Shown: positions 15,643 to 24,174 of the stretch, piece by piece
Numbering within the stretch: position 1 is the stretch's first letter
How the letters are laid out: every line of letters begins with the position of its first letter
Translations under genes and position numbers: made by a program
Notes under the pieces: generated by a model
What the model saw: only the letters and a program-made list of their open reading frames with translations
Databases searched by the model: none
What the model was told of the DNA's origin: nothing
Source of the DNA: Paraburkholderia rhizosphaerae
GTDB lineage: Bacteria; Pseudomonadota; Gammaproteobacteria; Burkholderiales; Burkholderiaceae
Assembly (NCBI RefSeq): GCF_004366595.1
Contig: NZ_SORE01000033.1
Location: forward strand, 1-61,591
Direction: 5' to 3'
Length of the DNA stretch: 61,591 nucleotides

Positions 15643-17173
15643 GCGTATCGCGGCCAACGCGGTTAATGCGGCCAACGCGCGCAACGTGGCCAATGCGGCC
15701 AATGCAGGCAATGCGGCCAATGTTGTCAACGCGATCAACGCGCTTATTGCGTGCATCGCCTGCATCGCGCTCGCGTCGTGCAATTTCGCGCCGCGCTACC
15801 AGCAGCCCGATCTGCCGATCGCGGGCAGCTATGAGAGCGCGGATATCGCGACGGCAGGCGGTGACCGGCTCGCTTCGGAAATTACATGGCAGATGTTCTT
15901 TCGCGATCCTACGCTCAAGCAGCTGATTGCGACCGCGTTGGAGCGCAATCGCGATCTGGCCGCTTCCGTCGCGCGCATCGAGCAGGCGCAGGCGCTTTAT
16001 CGCGTGCAGCGCTCCGCACGGTTCCCGCAAGTGGTGGCCGGGGCGGACGCATCGCGCAGCAAAACGCCGCTTAACGTGATCGAACCCGAGGACTCGAACA
16101 CCAACGCCTCGGTCCACTTCAACCAGTACAACGTGCAGGTGGCCGTCACGTCGTTCGAACTTGACTTCTGGGGACGCGTGGCGAATATGGCCGAGTCCGC
16201 GCGCCGGAATTACCTGGCGACGGTGCAGGCGAATCAGGCGTTTCGACTATCGCTGATCAGCAATGTGGCCGCGACCTACTACGCGATCCTGTCGGGCGAC
16301 GAGGGCATTGCGCTTGCGCAACATACGCTCGCGACCCGCGAATATGCGCTTGAAGTGGCGACACTGCGTCTCGAAGCCGGCGCGATATCGCTTGTCGATT
16401 TCGAGCACGCGAGAATCCTGGTCACTCAGGCGCAGACGCAACTAGCCGAACTGCAAAGAATTACCGGGCAGCAGCGCGACCAGCTGGCGGTGCTGATCGG
16501 CGGGCCGCTACCCGTGGATATGCCCGAGCGGCATGAGGTGCGAGACGCCGATCAGTTCGCGACGCTCGACGCGGGTCTGCCGTCTTCGCTACTGACGTTG
16601 CGCCCCGATATCCGCGCCGCGGAACAATCGTTGCGAGCGGCCGACGCCGATATCGGCGCCGCGCGTGCCGACTACTTTCCGCGCATTTCGCTCACCGGCA
16701 ATTTCGGTTACGTGTCGCCCGAGCTGAACGATCTGTTCGTGCCGGGCAAGCAGACATGGTTGATAGCCGGCTTCGTTACACTGCCGATCTTCGACGCGGG
16801 CCGTCGCAGCGCGCAAGTCGGTATCTCGGAAGCGCGTCGCAGCGAACTCGTCGCGAACTATCAGAGAACGGTTCAGGTCGCGTTTCGCGAAGTGTCCGAC
16901 GCGCTGATCGCGCGTCAGCGGCTGAGGGAGCAGATCGAGGCTCAGGAGCGCGCAGTGGCCTCCGAACAGCGCCTCGCGGAGGCGGCGGAGCTTCGCTACC
17001 AGAACGGTATTTCGATCTATCTCGAAGTGGTCGACGCGAAGCGCAGCCTGTTTGCCGCGCAACAGCAGTTGATCCAGTTGCGCGCAGCCGCTTTGCAAAA
17101 CGGCGCTTCGCTGTATATTGCGCTCGGCGGAGGCCAGGACGGGGAGAACGCTGACCAGTCCGCACGGCGATAG
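15635..17173 (+). CDS. outer-membrane efflux channel lipoprotein (OprM/NodT type)
   Basis: The ATG at 15635 overlaps the pump's stop by 8 bases, so the two are probably translationally coupled. An in-frame ATG at 15593 is less likely. The signal peptide ends in the lipobox LASC with Cys49. The mature part has the two OEP repeats (PTLKQLIATALERNRDL; LRPDIRAAEQSLRAADADIG; VTLPIFDAGRR), which form the TolC-like barrel and tunnel. The signal peptide is odd: residues 8-37 are ten successive Asn-x-x triplets, mostly Asn-Ala-x, before the hydrophobic core, making it about twice the usual length. Confidence 0.93.
   Translation: MAKRIAANAVNAANARNVANAANAGNAANVVNAINALIACIACIALASCNFAPRYQQPDLPIAGSYESADIATAGGDRLASEITWQMFFRDPTLKQLIATALERNRDLAASVARIEQAQALYRVQRSARFPQVVAGADASRSKTPLNVIEPEDSNTNASVHFNQYNVQVAVTSFELDFWGRVANMAESARRNYLATVQANQAFRLSLISNVAATYYAILSGDEGIALAQHTLATREYALEVATLRLEAGAISLVDFEHARILVTQAQTQLAELQRITGQQRDQLAVLIGGPLPVDMPERHEVRDADQFATLDAGLPSSLLTLRPDIRAAEQSLRAADADIGAARADYFPRISLTGNFGYVSPELNDLFVPGKQTWLIAGFVTLPIFDAGRRSAQVGISEARRSELVANYQRTVQVAFREVSDALIARQRLREQIEAQERAVASEQRLAEAAELRYQNGISIYLEVVDAKRSLFAAQQQLIQLRAAALQNGASLYIALGGGQDGENADQSARR
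15656..15745 (+). repeat. 9-bp tandem repeat (10 copies) in the channel signal peptide
   Basis: Ten consecutive 9-base units of the form AAY-G(C/T)N-NNN, with AATGCGGCC the commonest, encode Asn-Ala-x triplets at residues 8-37. Asn falls at every third residue without exception (8, 11, 14 through 35). Because the unit is a multiple of three, copy-number change would lengthen or shorten the signal peptide without a frameshift. Confidence 0.85.
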
Positions 17174-17399
17174 GCGCGATTGTTCGGCGGCGAGAAGCCT
17201 GAGTTCGTCGACGAGGGCTGAATGGCAAGACCGCCGGCATCGCGGCGCTCGACCCAAATGCGCTCGGCACGATATCCGCCATTGAGCATGGCGGCTCAAG
17301 CCGAAGGGCCATCCTGCCGATATATCTATCTCCATGCTTGCGCAAGCAACCGCGAGGCGGATGACGGGCGAGCATGCCTACGACGATTGACTACTGGGA

Positions 17400-17921
17400 G
17401 TGCAGGTTTTGATTGCGACGAAACAAAAAATCAGTGCATACGCGGCTGCATTTGCCGTTTCGGCGAGCCTTGTCGCCGGTCACGTTTGTGCGGCGACAAC
17501 GCCTGACAGTTCGACACTCGACGCGGTGCCGCGCAGCACGGTATGCCGTAGCGCGACCCTACCGGCGAACATCGCGAAATCAGTGGAACTATGTGTCACA
17601 CAAGGCTCGATGGCACACGACATCTATGAAGTGCGCATGGACGGCACGTCGGTCGTCAAGGGCATCGACGATGCGACATCGAGCGGGATTAACGGTGCCT
17701 ATCATGGGCAGCCGGTCAGCCTGAAGTGCGAGCCCGTCCTGTCCGCTCCCGACAACGTCAGTGACGCGCAGATCGAAGGAATGCGCTTTATGAAGCCGGA
17801 CGGTACGCGGGAAGAACTGAAGCAGCTGTATTTGAGCTTGCATACGACCGAAACTGGGCGTCAGTGTGCAATCAACGCGGACGCCAATCCGTTATTCACG
17901 GTCGACGTCCGTTTCAAATAA
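17400..17921 (+). CDS. secreted hypothetical protein
   Basis: The 173-residue protein starts with a signal peptide (basic start, hydrophobic core AAAFAVSASLVAGHV, probable cleavage after VCA about residue 31). The remaining domain of about 140 residues has several cysteines that could form disulfides, and no motif I recognise. It stands alone: the efflux operon ends 226 bases upstream without a visible gene between, and the sulfur transporter converges on it. Function unknown. Confidence 0.7.
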   Translation: MQVLIATKQKISAYAAAFAVSASLVAGHVCAATTPDSSTLDAVPRSTVCRSATLPANIAKSVELCVTQGSMAHDIYEVRMDGTSVVKGIDDATSSGINGAYHGQPVSLKCEPVLSAPDNVSDAQIEGMRFMKPDGTREELKQLYLSLHTTETGRQCAINADANPLFTVDVRFK

Positions 17922-17945
17922 GCAGCGTCATGGTGGCCTGATACG

Positions 17946-17967
17946 CCGGTGTTTTCCGGAACACCGG
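17946..17967. terminator. hairpin between convergent genes
   Basis: A perfect 8-bp stem (CCGGTGTT / AACACCGG) with the loop TTCCGG lies between the stop of the secreted protein and the stop of the YeeE gene. There is no T-tract on either side. Its place between two converging genes suggests a shared terminator. Confidence 0.5.
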
Positions 17968-17985
17968 GCGCTTCGCTTGCCGGAT

Positions 17986-19200
17986 CTAACACGTCGTCGC
18001 CGCGAGCCGCTCGACCTCCAGTCCGAACAGCCGCCGCAGCCGTGTGCCCAGTACATTGCCGAAGAACGCGGCAACCAGCCAGACCCAGCCATGCAGGCTG
18101 CCCGACACGATGCCGCTGAAATACGCGCCGATATTGCAGCCGTATGCGAGCCGCGCGCCATATCCGAGCAGCAACCCGCCGACAACGGCCGCGACCAGCG
18201 AGCGCAGCGGTATGCGCCACACCGGCGCATAGCGGCCGGCCAGTGCGGCCGCTAGCATCGCGCCAATCACGATGCCGATGTCCATCACCGAGGTCACATC
18301 ATGTGAGATCGGCGCGGCGAGCGCCGCGGCATTCGGCTTGCTCGTCCAGTAGGTCCAGCTTGCCACGTCGACCCCGAGCACCGAGGCGGCCTTCGCGCCC
18401 CACAGCGCGAACGCCGACGTGATACCCCAAGGCCGCCCGGATAGCGCGAGCGTCGCGAAGTTGAGCACCGCGAGGGCGATCGCGCCTGCCAGCAGCGGCC
18501 ACGGGCCGTGCAGCCACGGCGACACATGCGCGGGCTGGATATGCGACGGAACCAGCCGGCCATGCCGGCGTTTTTCGATCACCACGGTCAGCGCCGCGAT
18601 CAACGCGAACAGCGCCCAATTGGCAATTAGCGCGGGTGCCGCGCCAAATGTCGTGACGAGCGAAACGGGCGCCAAGGATGGAAGGGCGGTCCAGAACGGC
18701 ATATGCGCGGTCGCGACCACCGAGCCGGCCACAAACCCGACGAGCGTGACGATCATGCGCGTACTGCCGCCGCCCACCGTGTACAGCGTGCCCGACGCGC
18801 AACCGCCGCCCAGCTGCATGCCAATGCCAAACAGAAATGCGCCGACGACGACCGACGTGCCGGCCGGCGACACAAAGCCCGCCACGGGCCTGCCGAACAG
18901 CGTCCCTGATGCGAGTGCGGGAAAGAACAGCGCGACGCCGACTGCGAGCATCAGCATCTGTGCGCGCAGCCCGGCACCCCGGCCATCGGCGATGAATACA
19001 CGCCACGCGGAAGTAAATCCGAACGCCGCGTGATACAGCGCGACGCCGAGCAGCGCACCGACCATATACAGCGCCGCCTGATTCGGGCTGACCGTTTGTG
19101 CGAGATACCACGCGCCAACGACGATCAGCAACAGCGCGACGCCGAGCGGAGTGGGGTCGATATCGGTGCGACGCTGAAGCGTTGAAGTGAGATCGGACAT
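17986..19200 (-). CDS. YeeE/YedE (TsuA-type) sulfur-compound transporter
   Basis: The ATG at 19200 gives about 404 residues with many membrane helices; the frame extends to 19227 but has no ribosome site there. Both cysteine motifs of the family are present: FGIGMQLGGGCASGTLYTVG in the first half and GYGARLAYGCNIGAYFSG near the C-terminus. In TsuA these cysteines line the pathway that carries thiosulfate across the inner membrane. Some family members instead carry other sulfur species for modification enzymes. No TusA or rhodanese gene is adjacent, so the substrate is inferred. It is divergent from the CLC gene. Confidence 0.88.
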   Translation of the reverse strand: MSDLTSTLQRRTDIDPTPLGVALLLIVVGAWYLAQTVSPNQAALYMVGALLGVALYHAAFGFTSAWRVFIADGRGAGLRAQMLMLAVGVALFFPALASGTLFGRPVAGFVSPAGTSVVVGAFLFGIGMQLGGGCASGTLYTVGGGSTRMIVTLVGFVAGSVVATAHMPFWTALPSLAPVSLVTTFGAAPALIANWALFALIAALTVVIEKRRHGRLVPSHIQPAHVSPWLHGPWPLLAGAIALAVLNFATLALSGRPWGITSAFALWGAKAASVLGVDVASWTYWTSKPNAAALAAPISHDVTSVMDIGIVIGAMLAAALAGRYAPVWRIPLRSLVAAVVGGLLLGYGARLAYGCNIGAYFSGIVSGSLHGWVWLVAAFFGNVLGTRLRRLFGLEVERLAATTC

Positions 19201-19348
19201 GTCGATACCTATGTGGGGGGTGATCAACAGTGCATTTTCTCGCGATTACGAAGATCTTGCTGAACGTCGCAGCGCCGTTGGCCAGTCAGCTCGCGACGTG
19301 CGACCGGAAAGGATCGCCGCGGTCTCTGAGCAATGTACATCACGTTAT

Positions 19349-19360
19349 GATATATATATC
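19349..19360. promoter_or_regulatory. A/T palindrome in the YeeE-CLC intergenic gap
   Basis: GATATATATATC is a perfect 12-base palindrome about 40 bases before the CLC start and about 150 before the YeeE start, in a small A/T-rich island. It could be part of a -10 region or an operator. No regulator gene is adjacent. Confidence 0.3.
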
Positions 19361-19398
19361 CATCACACGCTATTGATCTTCAGTTGTCAGGGGAACTC

Positions 19399-21219
19399 AT
19401 GAGCGAGCATAAAGGCGACTTCGCAACAGATGTCCGGCTCTTGCGCATCAGTGCAATTGCCGCGGTCAGTGGCGCACTGAGTACGGTCGCCGCCGATTTC
19501 CTTTTGCACCTCATCCGCTTCTTCACGAATCTGTTTTTCTTCCAGACGCTATCTACCGCGAATCATTCACCGTCGCAGAACACGCTCGGGCTTTTCGTTA
19601 TCGCGGCCCCGGTGATTGGCGGCCTCGTGGTCGGACTGATCGCGCGATTCGGTTCCGAGCAGATTCGGGGCCACGGCATACCCGAGGCGATCGAAGCGAT
19701 TCTGTTCGGCAAAAGCAAGATGTCGTCGAAGGTCGCGGTGCTCAAACCACTTGCGTCTGCCATCGCGATCGGCAGTGGCGGGCCATTTGGCGCGGAAGGC
19801 CCGATCATCATGACCGGCGGCGCGATCGGTTCGCTGGTCGCGCAATTCTTCCATCTGTCGAGTGCGGAGCGCAAAGCGTTACTGGTGTCGGGCGCGGTCG
19901 CCGGCATGACCGCCGTGTTTGGCACGCCGGTTGCGGCTGTGCTGCTTGCGATCGAGCTTCTGCTGTTCGAATTGCGGCCGCGCAGTCTGTTGCCGGCGGC
20001 TATCGCCTGCGCGGTAGCGGGCTTTATGCGGCCGCTGCTATTGGGAAGCGGGCCTCTGTTTCCGCTGCATACGGCAGACCTCGGCCCGCTTGGCATCGTG
20101 TCGTCGGGCATCGCGGGCGTAGTCGCCGGTGCGCTGTCCTGGGGATTATCGACATGGCTGTACAAGATGGAGGATCTGTTCCATAAGCTGCCGGTCCACT
20201 GGATGTGGTGGCCGGCATTGGGCGCCATCGCGGTCGGTATTGGCGGGTATTTTCAGCCGCGCACGCTCGGCGTCGGATACGACGTGATCGGAGACTTGCT
20301 GCAAAACCATCTGGTGCTGCACGCAGTGATTTTGATCGTGCTCGTGAAGGCGGTGATCTGGGTCATTGCACTCGCGTCGGGTACGTCGGGTGGCGTGCTC
20401 GCGCCGCTGCTGATGATGGGCGCGGGCGTCGGAGCGATTGCCGCACCGTATATGCCGGGAGGGGACCCCGCAGTCTGGCCGCTGGTGTTTATGGCCGCCA
20501 CGCTTGGCGGCATGATGCGCGCGCCCGTGATGGCGGCCGTGTTCGCATTCGAACTGACCGGCGACGCGAATGCGTTGCTGCCGCTGCTATCGGCTGCCGC
20601 TGTGGCGTATGGCTTCACTGTCCTGATGATGCGCCGCTCCATTCTGACCGAGAAAGTGGCCCGCCGCGGGTTTCACATCTATCGCGAGTACAGCATCGAC
20701 CCGCTCGAAAGGCATTACGTCGACGAGGTCATGACGCGCACAGTCGAGACGATCGATGCGAAAGCAACCGTTGCCGATGTGCTGCGCGACTACTTCGGGC
20801 CGCGGCAGAAATATCGCGCGTATCCGGTCGTCGCGTCCGGCGTGCTGGTCGGCATGACCGATCGCGCACTGCTGGATCGGATTTCCGCGGAGAAAGCCGA
20901 TGTGCCGCTTGGCATGTTCTTCGCGGACACGCGACCTGAAATCGCGTTGCCGCGCGAGACTTGCAGAAGCGTCGCGGCGCGGCTTGCGATAACCGGATTC
21001 GACCGTGTGCCCGTGGTCGAAGATGAGAAATCCTATCGGCTACTCGGCATTGTTTCGCGGCACGACCTGGTGAAGCCATCGATGTCGGTGTTTACGGAAG
21101 AACTTGAAATGGAGCAATTCCGCCGCGTATGGGTTCCGCGGAGTACGCGCCTCGCGCCGACCAGCACGCAAGAAGATCTCAGAGTGGGGCAAAGCACGCG
21201 CGCGGAAGTGGATCAGTGA
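19399..21219 (+). CDS. CLC-family chloride channel/transporter with C-terminal CBS domains
   Basis: The ATG at 19399 follows GGGGA and gives 606 residues; the frame from 19384 lacks a better site. CLC filter motifs are present: GHGIPEA, GSGGPFGAEGP with the gating glutamate at residue 133, and SGTSGGVLAP. After the membrane part, about residues 430-580 form a paired CBS region (YVDEVMTRTVETID; GIVSRHDLVKP) that usually binds adenine nucleotides. The retained gating glutamate is compatible with H+/Cl- exchange. A glycine replaces the phenylalanine-type residue of the usual GxFxP motif. Role inferred: anion balance, perhaps acid resistance. Confidence 0.92.
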   Translation: MSEHKGDFATDVRLLRISAIAAVSGALSTVAADFLLHLIRFFTNLFFFQTLSTANHSPSQNTLGLFVIAAPVIGGLVVGLIARFGSEQIRGHGIPEAIEAILFGKSKMSSKVAVLKPLASAIAIGSGGPFGAEGPIIMTGGAIGSLVAQFFHLSSAERKALLVSGAVAGMTAVFGTPVAAVLLAIELLLFELRPRSLLPAAIACAVAGFMRPLLLGSGPLFPLHTADLGPLGIVSSGIAGVVAGALSWGLSTWLYKMEDLFHKLPVHWMWWPALGAIAVGIGGYFQPRTLGVGYDVIGDLLQNHLVLHAVILIVLVKAVIWVIALASGTSGGVLAPLLMMGAGVGAIAAPYMPGGDPAVWPLVFMAATLGGMMRAPVMAAVFAFELTGDANALLPLLSAAAVAYGFTVLMMRRSILTEKVARRGFHIYREYSIDPLERHYVDEVMTRTVETIDAKATVADVLRDYFGPRQKYRAYPVVASGVLVGMTDRALLDRISAEKADVPLGMFFADTRPEIALPRETCRSVAARLAITGFDRVPVVEDEKSYRLLGIVSRHDLVKPSMSVFTEELEMEQFRRVWVPRSTRLAPTSTQEDLRVGQSTRAEVDQ

Positions 21220-21286
21220 AGAACCGCAGGCTAATGCGCGAGGACCGGAAGGTAGCGCGTTGGTTTAGCGAAGTTCGCGCGGAGCG

Positions 21287-22207
21287 CTAAAGCCAATACA
21301 GCCAGACCAGCAGCGTGACGATCGAAAACAGCGTTGTCATTGAAATGGCGGCGCCCGTTGTGGCCTTTTCGACATCATATTCGGTCGCGAGCACGTACGC
21401 GCTTTTGGCTGTGGGTACGGCCGCGCAGATCACGGCGGCAAGGGTAAAGACCCGGTTCAGTCCGATGGCGACGCAAATGCCGTACACGACCAGCGGCATC
21501 ACCACCAGTTTGAGCGCTGCCAGCAACGCGAAGCGGCTCAATTGCCCACGCAGGCGATTGATCGAAAGATCGAGGCCGATCGCGAACAAGGCGCATGGCG
21601 TGAGCGCTTCCCCTAGTAAGCCCAGGTATGTGACAACGGGCACGGGCAGTGTGAGTTCGCTAACCGACCAAAGCAAGCCCAGCACGGTGGCAAGGATCAC
21701 CGGGTTCGTGCCGATTTGCCTGACTAGTGCGCCTGTGCGCATTTGTCGCGAACGGGTCTGTTGATTGATCTCCAGCAGAACGACCAGCACGGGAAACATC
21801 ACAGCACCGACAAAAACCGTTGCGACCGCTGCTGCGAGGACGCCTTGTGGTCCCTGCAGCGCTCGCAGGATCGGCAGCGCGACGAAGCCGGTGTTGGTCA
21901 TCGCAACGATCGCACCGAGCATCGCGCTCGTTCCCAGCGATGCGCGCGCGCCGATGCGTGCGGCGACCAGCACGGCGGTGAAGCAGATCAGCGAACCGCC
22001 GCCGAATGCGACGAGGAAGCGCCACTCCAGCAGCGACCCGAGCGGTTCCTTCGCAACCGTCAGAAACACCAGCGCCGGCATCGCGACATAGTAGGCAAAC
22101 TGCATCAGCGGGCCGGCAAGGGCCGGCGCCACGTAGCCCGATGTACCGGCGACCCAGCCTGTCGCGATGATCGCGAAGATCGGGACTATCAGGCTGGCGA
22201 TATGCAC
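21287..22207 (-). CDS. AEC-family transporter
   Basis: The 306-residue protein has about ten membrane helices in the inverted-repeat AEC layout (auxin efflux carrier/malonate transporter family), beginning HIASLIVPIFAIIATGWVAG. A GTG start at 22207 follows CGGAGACC at suitable spacing. Bacterial members such as MdcF or MleP carry malonate or malate; the substrate here is not readable. It is last of five same-strand genes that start with a lactate permease, which supports a carboxylate substrate. Confidence 0.87.
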   Translation of the reverse strand: MHIASLIVPIFAIIATGWVAGTSGYVAPALAGPLMQFAYYVAMPALVFLTVAKEPLGSLLEWRFLVAFGGGSLICFTAVLVAARIGARASLGTSAMLGAIVAMTNTGFVALPILRALQGPQGVLAAAVATVFVGAVMFPVLVVLLEINQQTRSRQMRTGALVRQIGTNPVILATVLGLLWSVSELTLPVPVVTYLGLLGEALTPCALFAIGLDLSINRLRGQLSRFALLAALKLVVMPLVVYGICVAIGLNRVFTLAAVICAAVPTAKSAYVLATEYDVEKATTGAAISMTTLFSIVTLLVWLYWL

Positions 22208-22309
22208 GATGCGGTCTCCGTGTGCAGATGAGAAGGCATCGGCTATCAGGGTCCCATCCGTGCGGTCGATGCTATACGGAGCCGGGCCTGCTGTCGAGGA
22301 ACTGTGCCG

Positions 22310-24118
22310 CTAGAAGGACCAGTACAACGGCGCGATGAACACCACCACCGCCATCGACCACAATATGATCAGCAAGCCGATTTTCCAGTAGTCGCCGAAC
22401 TCGTACGCGCCGGGACCATACGTGACGATGTTCACTGGCGTGCTCATCGGCGTCAGGTGGGCGGCGCCCGCGCCCAGCGCAACGGCGATCAGGAACGGCG
22501 TTGCGGATACGTCGAGTTCCCGCGCAGTCGCGACCGCGATCGGCACTGTCACGAGCGCGGACGAGTTGTTGGAGATCACCTGAGTCAGCACCGCGGCGAC
22601 GACGAACAGCCCCGCCATCACCGCGCGCGGGCCGCCGGCGCCGACCATCTGGATCACATAGTCGCCAAGCAGATACGCCAGTCCGGTCTTCGACATCGCG
22701 GTCGCGAGTGGAATTAGCGCACCGACCAGTATGCAGGTATTCCAGTCGATGCTGTATAGCTGGTTCAGCTTGATCACCCGCATCACCACCATCGCCGTCA
22801 CGCAGATCAACGTCGCCACCGCGGCGGGAACGACATTGGTCGCGAGCAGCACGACCAGCACCGCGAGGATGATCAGCGCTTCGCGGGCGCCGCGGCCGAG
22901 TGCAACCGTCTGACGCCGCACGACTTGCGGCGCATCGACCATCAGGATCTGCGGGTCGGAGAAGTGCTTGTCCAGCGCTTCCCACGTTCCTCTGAACAGC
23001 AGATGGTCGCCGGCGAGCAGTTGGGTCGATGGCGCTTTCACGTCTTCGCCGCCGCGCTGAACGGCGAGCACGATCAGATCGCCTTCGTGCGTCGCCATGC
23101 CGGGGAACACGCTTTGACCGATCAGCGCCGAGCGTTGCGGAATCACGACTTCCGCAAGCCCCGACGAACGGTTGAACAGCGCATTCGTCACCGCCTGCGA
23201 TTCCGAAAGCGGTTCGCGAATCGCGAGGTGCTGGTCGTTGGCGAGCCGGGCGACGCCCTGAGCATCGCCGCGCACCAGCAGGTGTTGCCCTTCGGCCGCG
23301 GGCTGGTCCCCGAGTTCGGCATCCTGATCGTCGACGAGTGCGAGGAGCGCGACACCCGGATATTGCGACAGATCGATGTCGTGCGTTGTCTTGCCGATGA
23401 GCGGCGAGCCGGAGCGGATGCGCAGCCGGTGCACGCCGTCCGCGATACGGTACTGCTCGACGAGCGTATGCGCGTGCTGGCTGAAATCGGGCGGCAGCGC
23501 GTTCGAACTGCGTTTGGGCAACAACAGTGGCCCTAACACCAGGATGATGAATACGGCGCCGACAAACAAAGGCAGGCCGACAATCGACCATTCGAAGAAG
23601 CGGATCGGCGCGCTACCTGCCGAGTCGGCCGCGAGCGTCGCAATCACGTTCACGGGGCTGCCCAGCAGCGTGAGTTTCGCGCCGGTCAGGCATGCGATCG
23701 ACACGGGCATCATCAGTTGGGAGGGTTCAAGCCGCGTCTGCACGCAGATGATGACCGCGATCGGCAGCATCGCGACTACCGCGCCGTTCATGCCGATCAG
23801 CGCGGTCGACACCGCGGACAACACCAGCAGCGACGCGATCAGCCGCTTCTGCGATGTGCCGGCATGGCGAATCAGCCATTGGCCCGCCCAGGTGCCGACA
23901 CCCGTCGTTTCGAGGCCGATGCCGATGCCAAGCAGCGCTGCGATAAAGACGATCAGCGGATCGCCGAATCCGCCTAACGCCTCGTGCATCGTCAGCACGC
24001 CGGTCAGGTACAACGCGATCAACGACATCACGGCAACCACCGCGGCCGGCAGTTTGTTCCAGATGAACAGCGCCATCGTTACGAACAGGATCAGCGAGGT
24101 AACGATCATCGGGTTCAT
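22310..24118 (-). CDS. SLC13-family (DASS) permease with two RCK_C domains
   Basis: The ATG at 24118 gives about 602 residues starting MNPMIVTSLILFVTMALF; the open frame upstream to 24385 overlaps the GGT gene and is arginine-rich shadow. The protein has the CitT/ArsB-type fold with a central soluble insert of about 200 residues holding two TrkA-C (RCK_C) domains (SGSPLIGKTTHDIDL; PQRSALIGQSVFP). The hairpin motif ISNNSSALVTVP and the MSTPVN loop mark the substrate site. Relatives move sulfate or di/tricarboxylates with sodium. It follows the GGT gene by 56 bases on the same strand. Confidence 0.9.
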   Translation of the reverse strand: MNPMIVTSLILFVTMALFIWNKLPAAVVAVMSLIALYLTGVLTMHEALGGFGDPLIVFIAALLGIGIGLETTGVGTWAGQWLIRHAGTSQKRLIASLLVLSAVSTALIGMNGAVVAMLPIAVIICVQTRLEPSQLMMPVSIACLTGAKLTLLGSPVNVIATLAADSAGSAPIRFFEWSIVGLPLFVGAVFIILVLGPLLLPKRSSNALPPDFSQHAHTLVEQYRIADGVHRLRIRSGSPLIGKTTHDIDLSQYPGVALLALVDDQDAELGDQPAAEGQHLLVRGDAQGVARLANDQHLAIREPLSESQAVTNALFNRSSGLAEVVIPQRSALIGQSVFPGMATHEGDLIVLAVQRGGEDVKAPSTQLLAGDHLLFRGTWEALDKHFSDPQILMVDAPQVVRRQTVALGRGAREALIILAVLVVLLATNVVPAAVATLICVTAMVVMRVIKLNQLYSIDWNTCILVGALIPLATAMSKTGLAYLLGDYVIQMVGAGGPRAVMAGLFVVAAVLTQVISNNSSALVTVPIAVATARELDVSATPFLIAVALGAGAAHLTPMSTPVNIVTYGPGAYEFGDYWKIGLLIILWSMAVVVFIAPLYWSF

Positions 24119-24174
24119 CGGTTCGACCTGTCTTATCGGTGTGAGGTCAGCGGCCGTTGTGTCGGCAACGGGCG

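Noticed and set aside
22272..23591. Long open frame on minus overlapping the SLC13 gene in another frame
   Set aside because: Arg-rich shadow of the permease without recognisable motifs or ribosome site.
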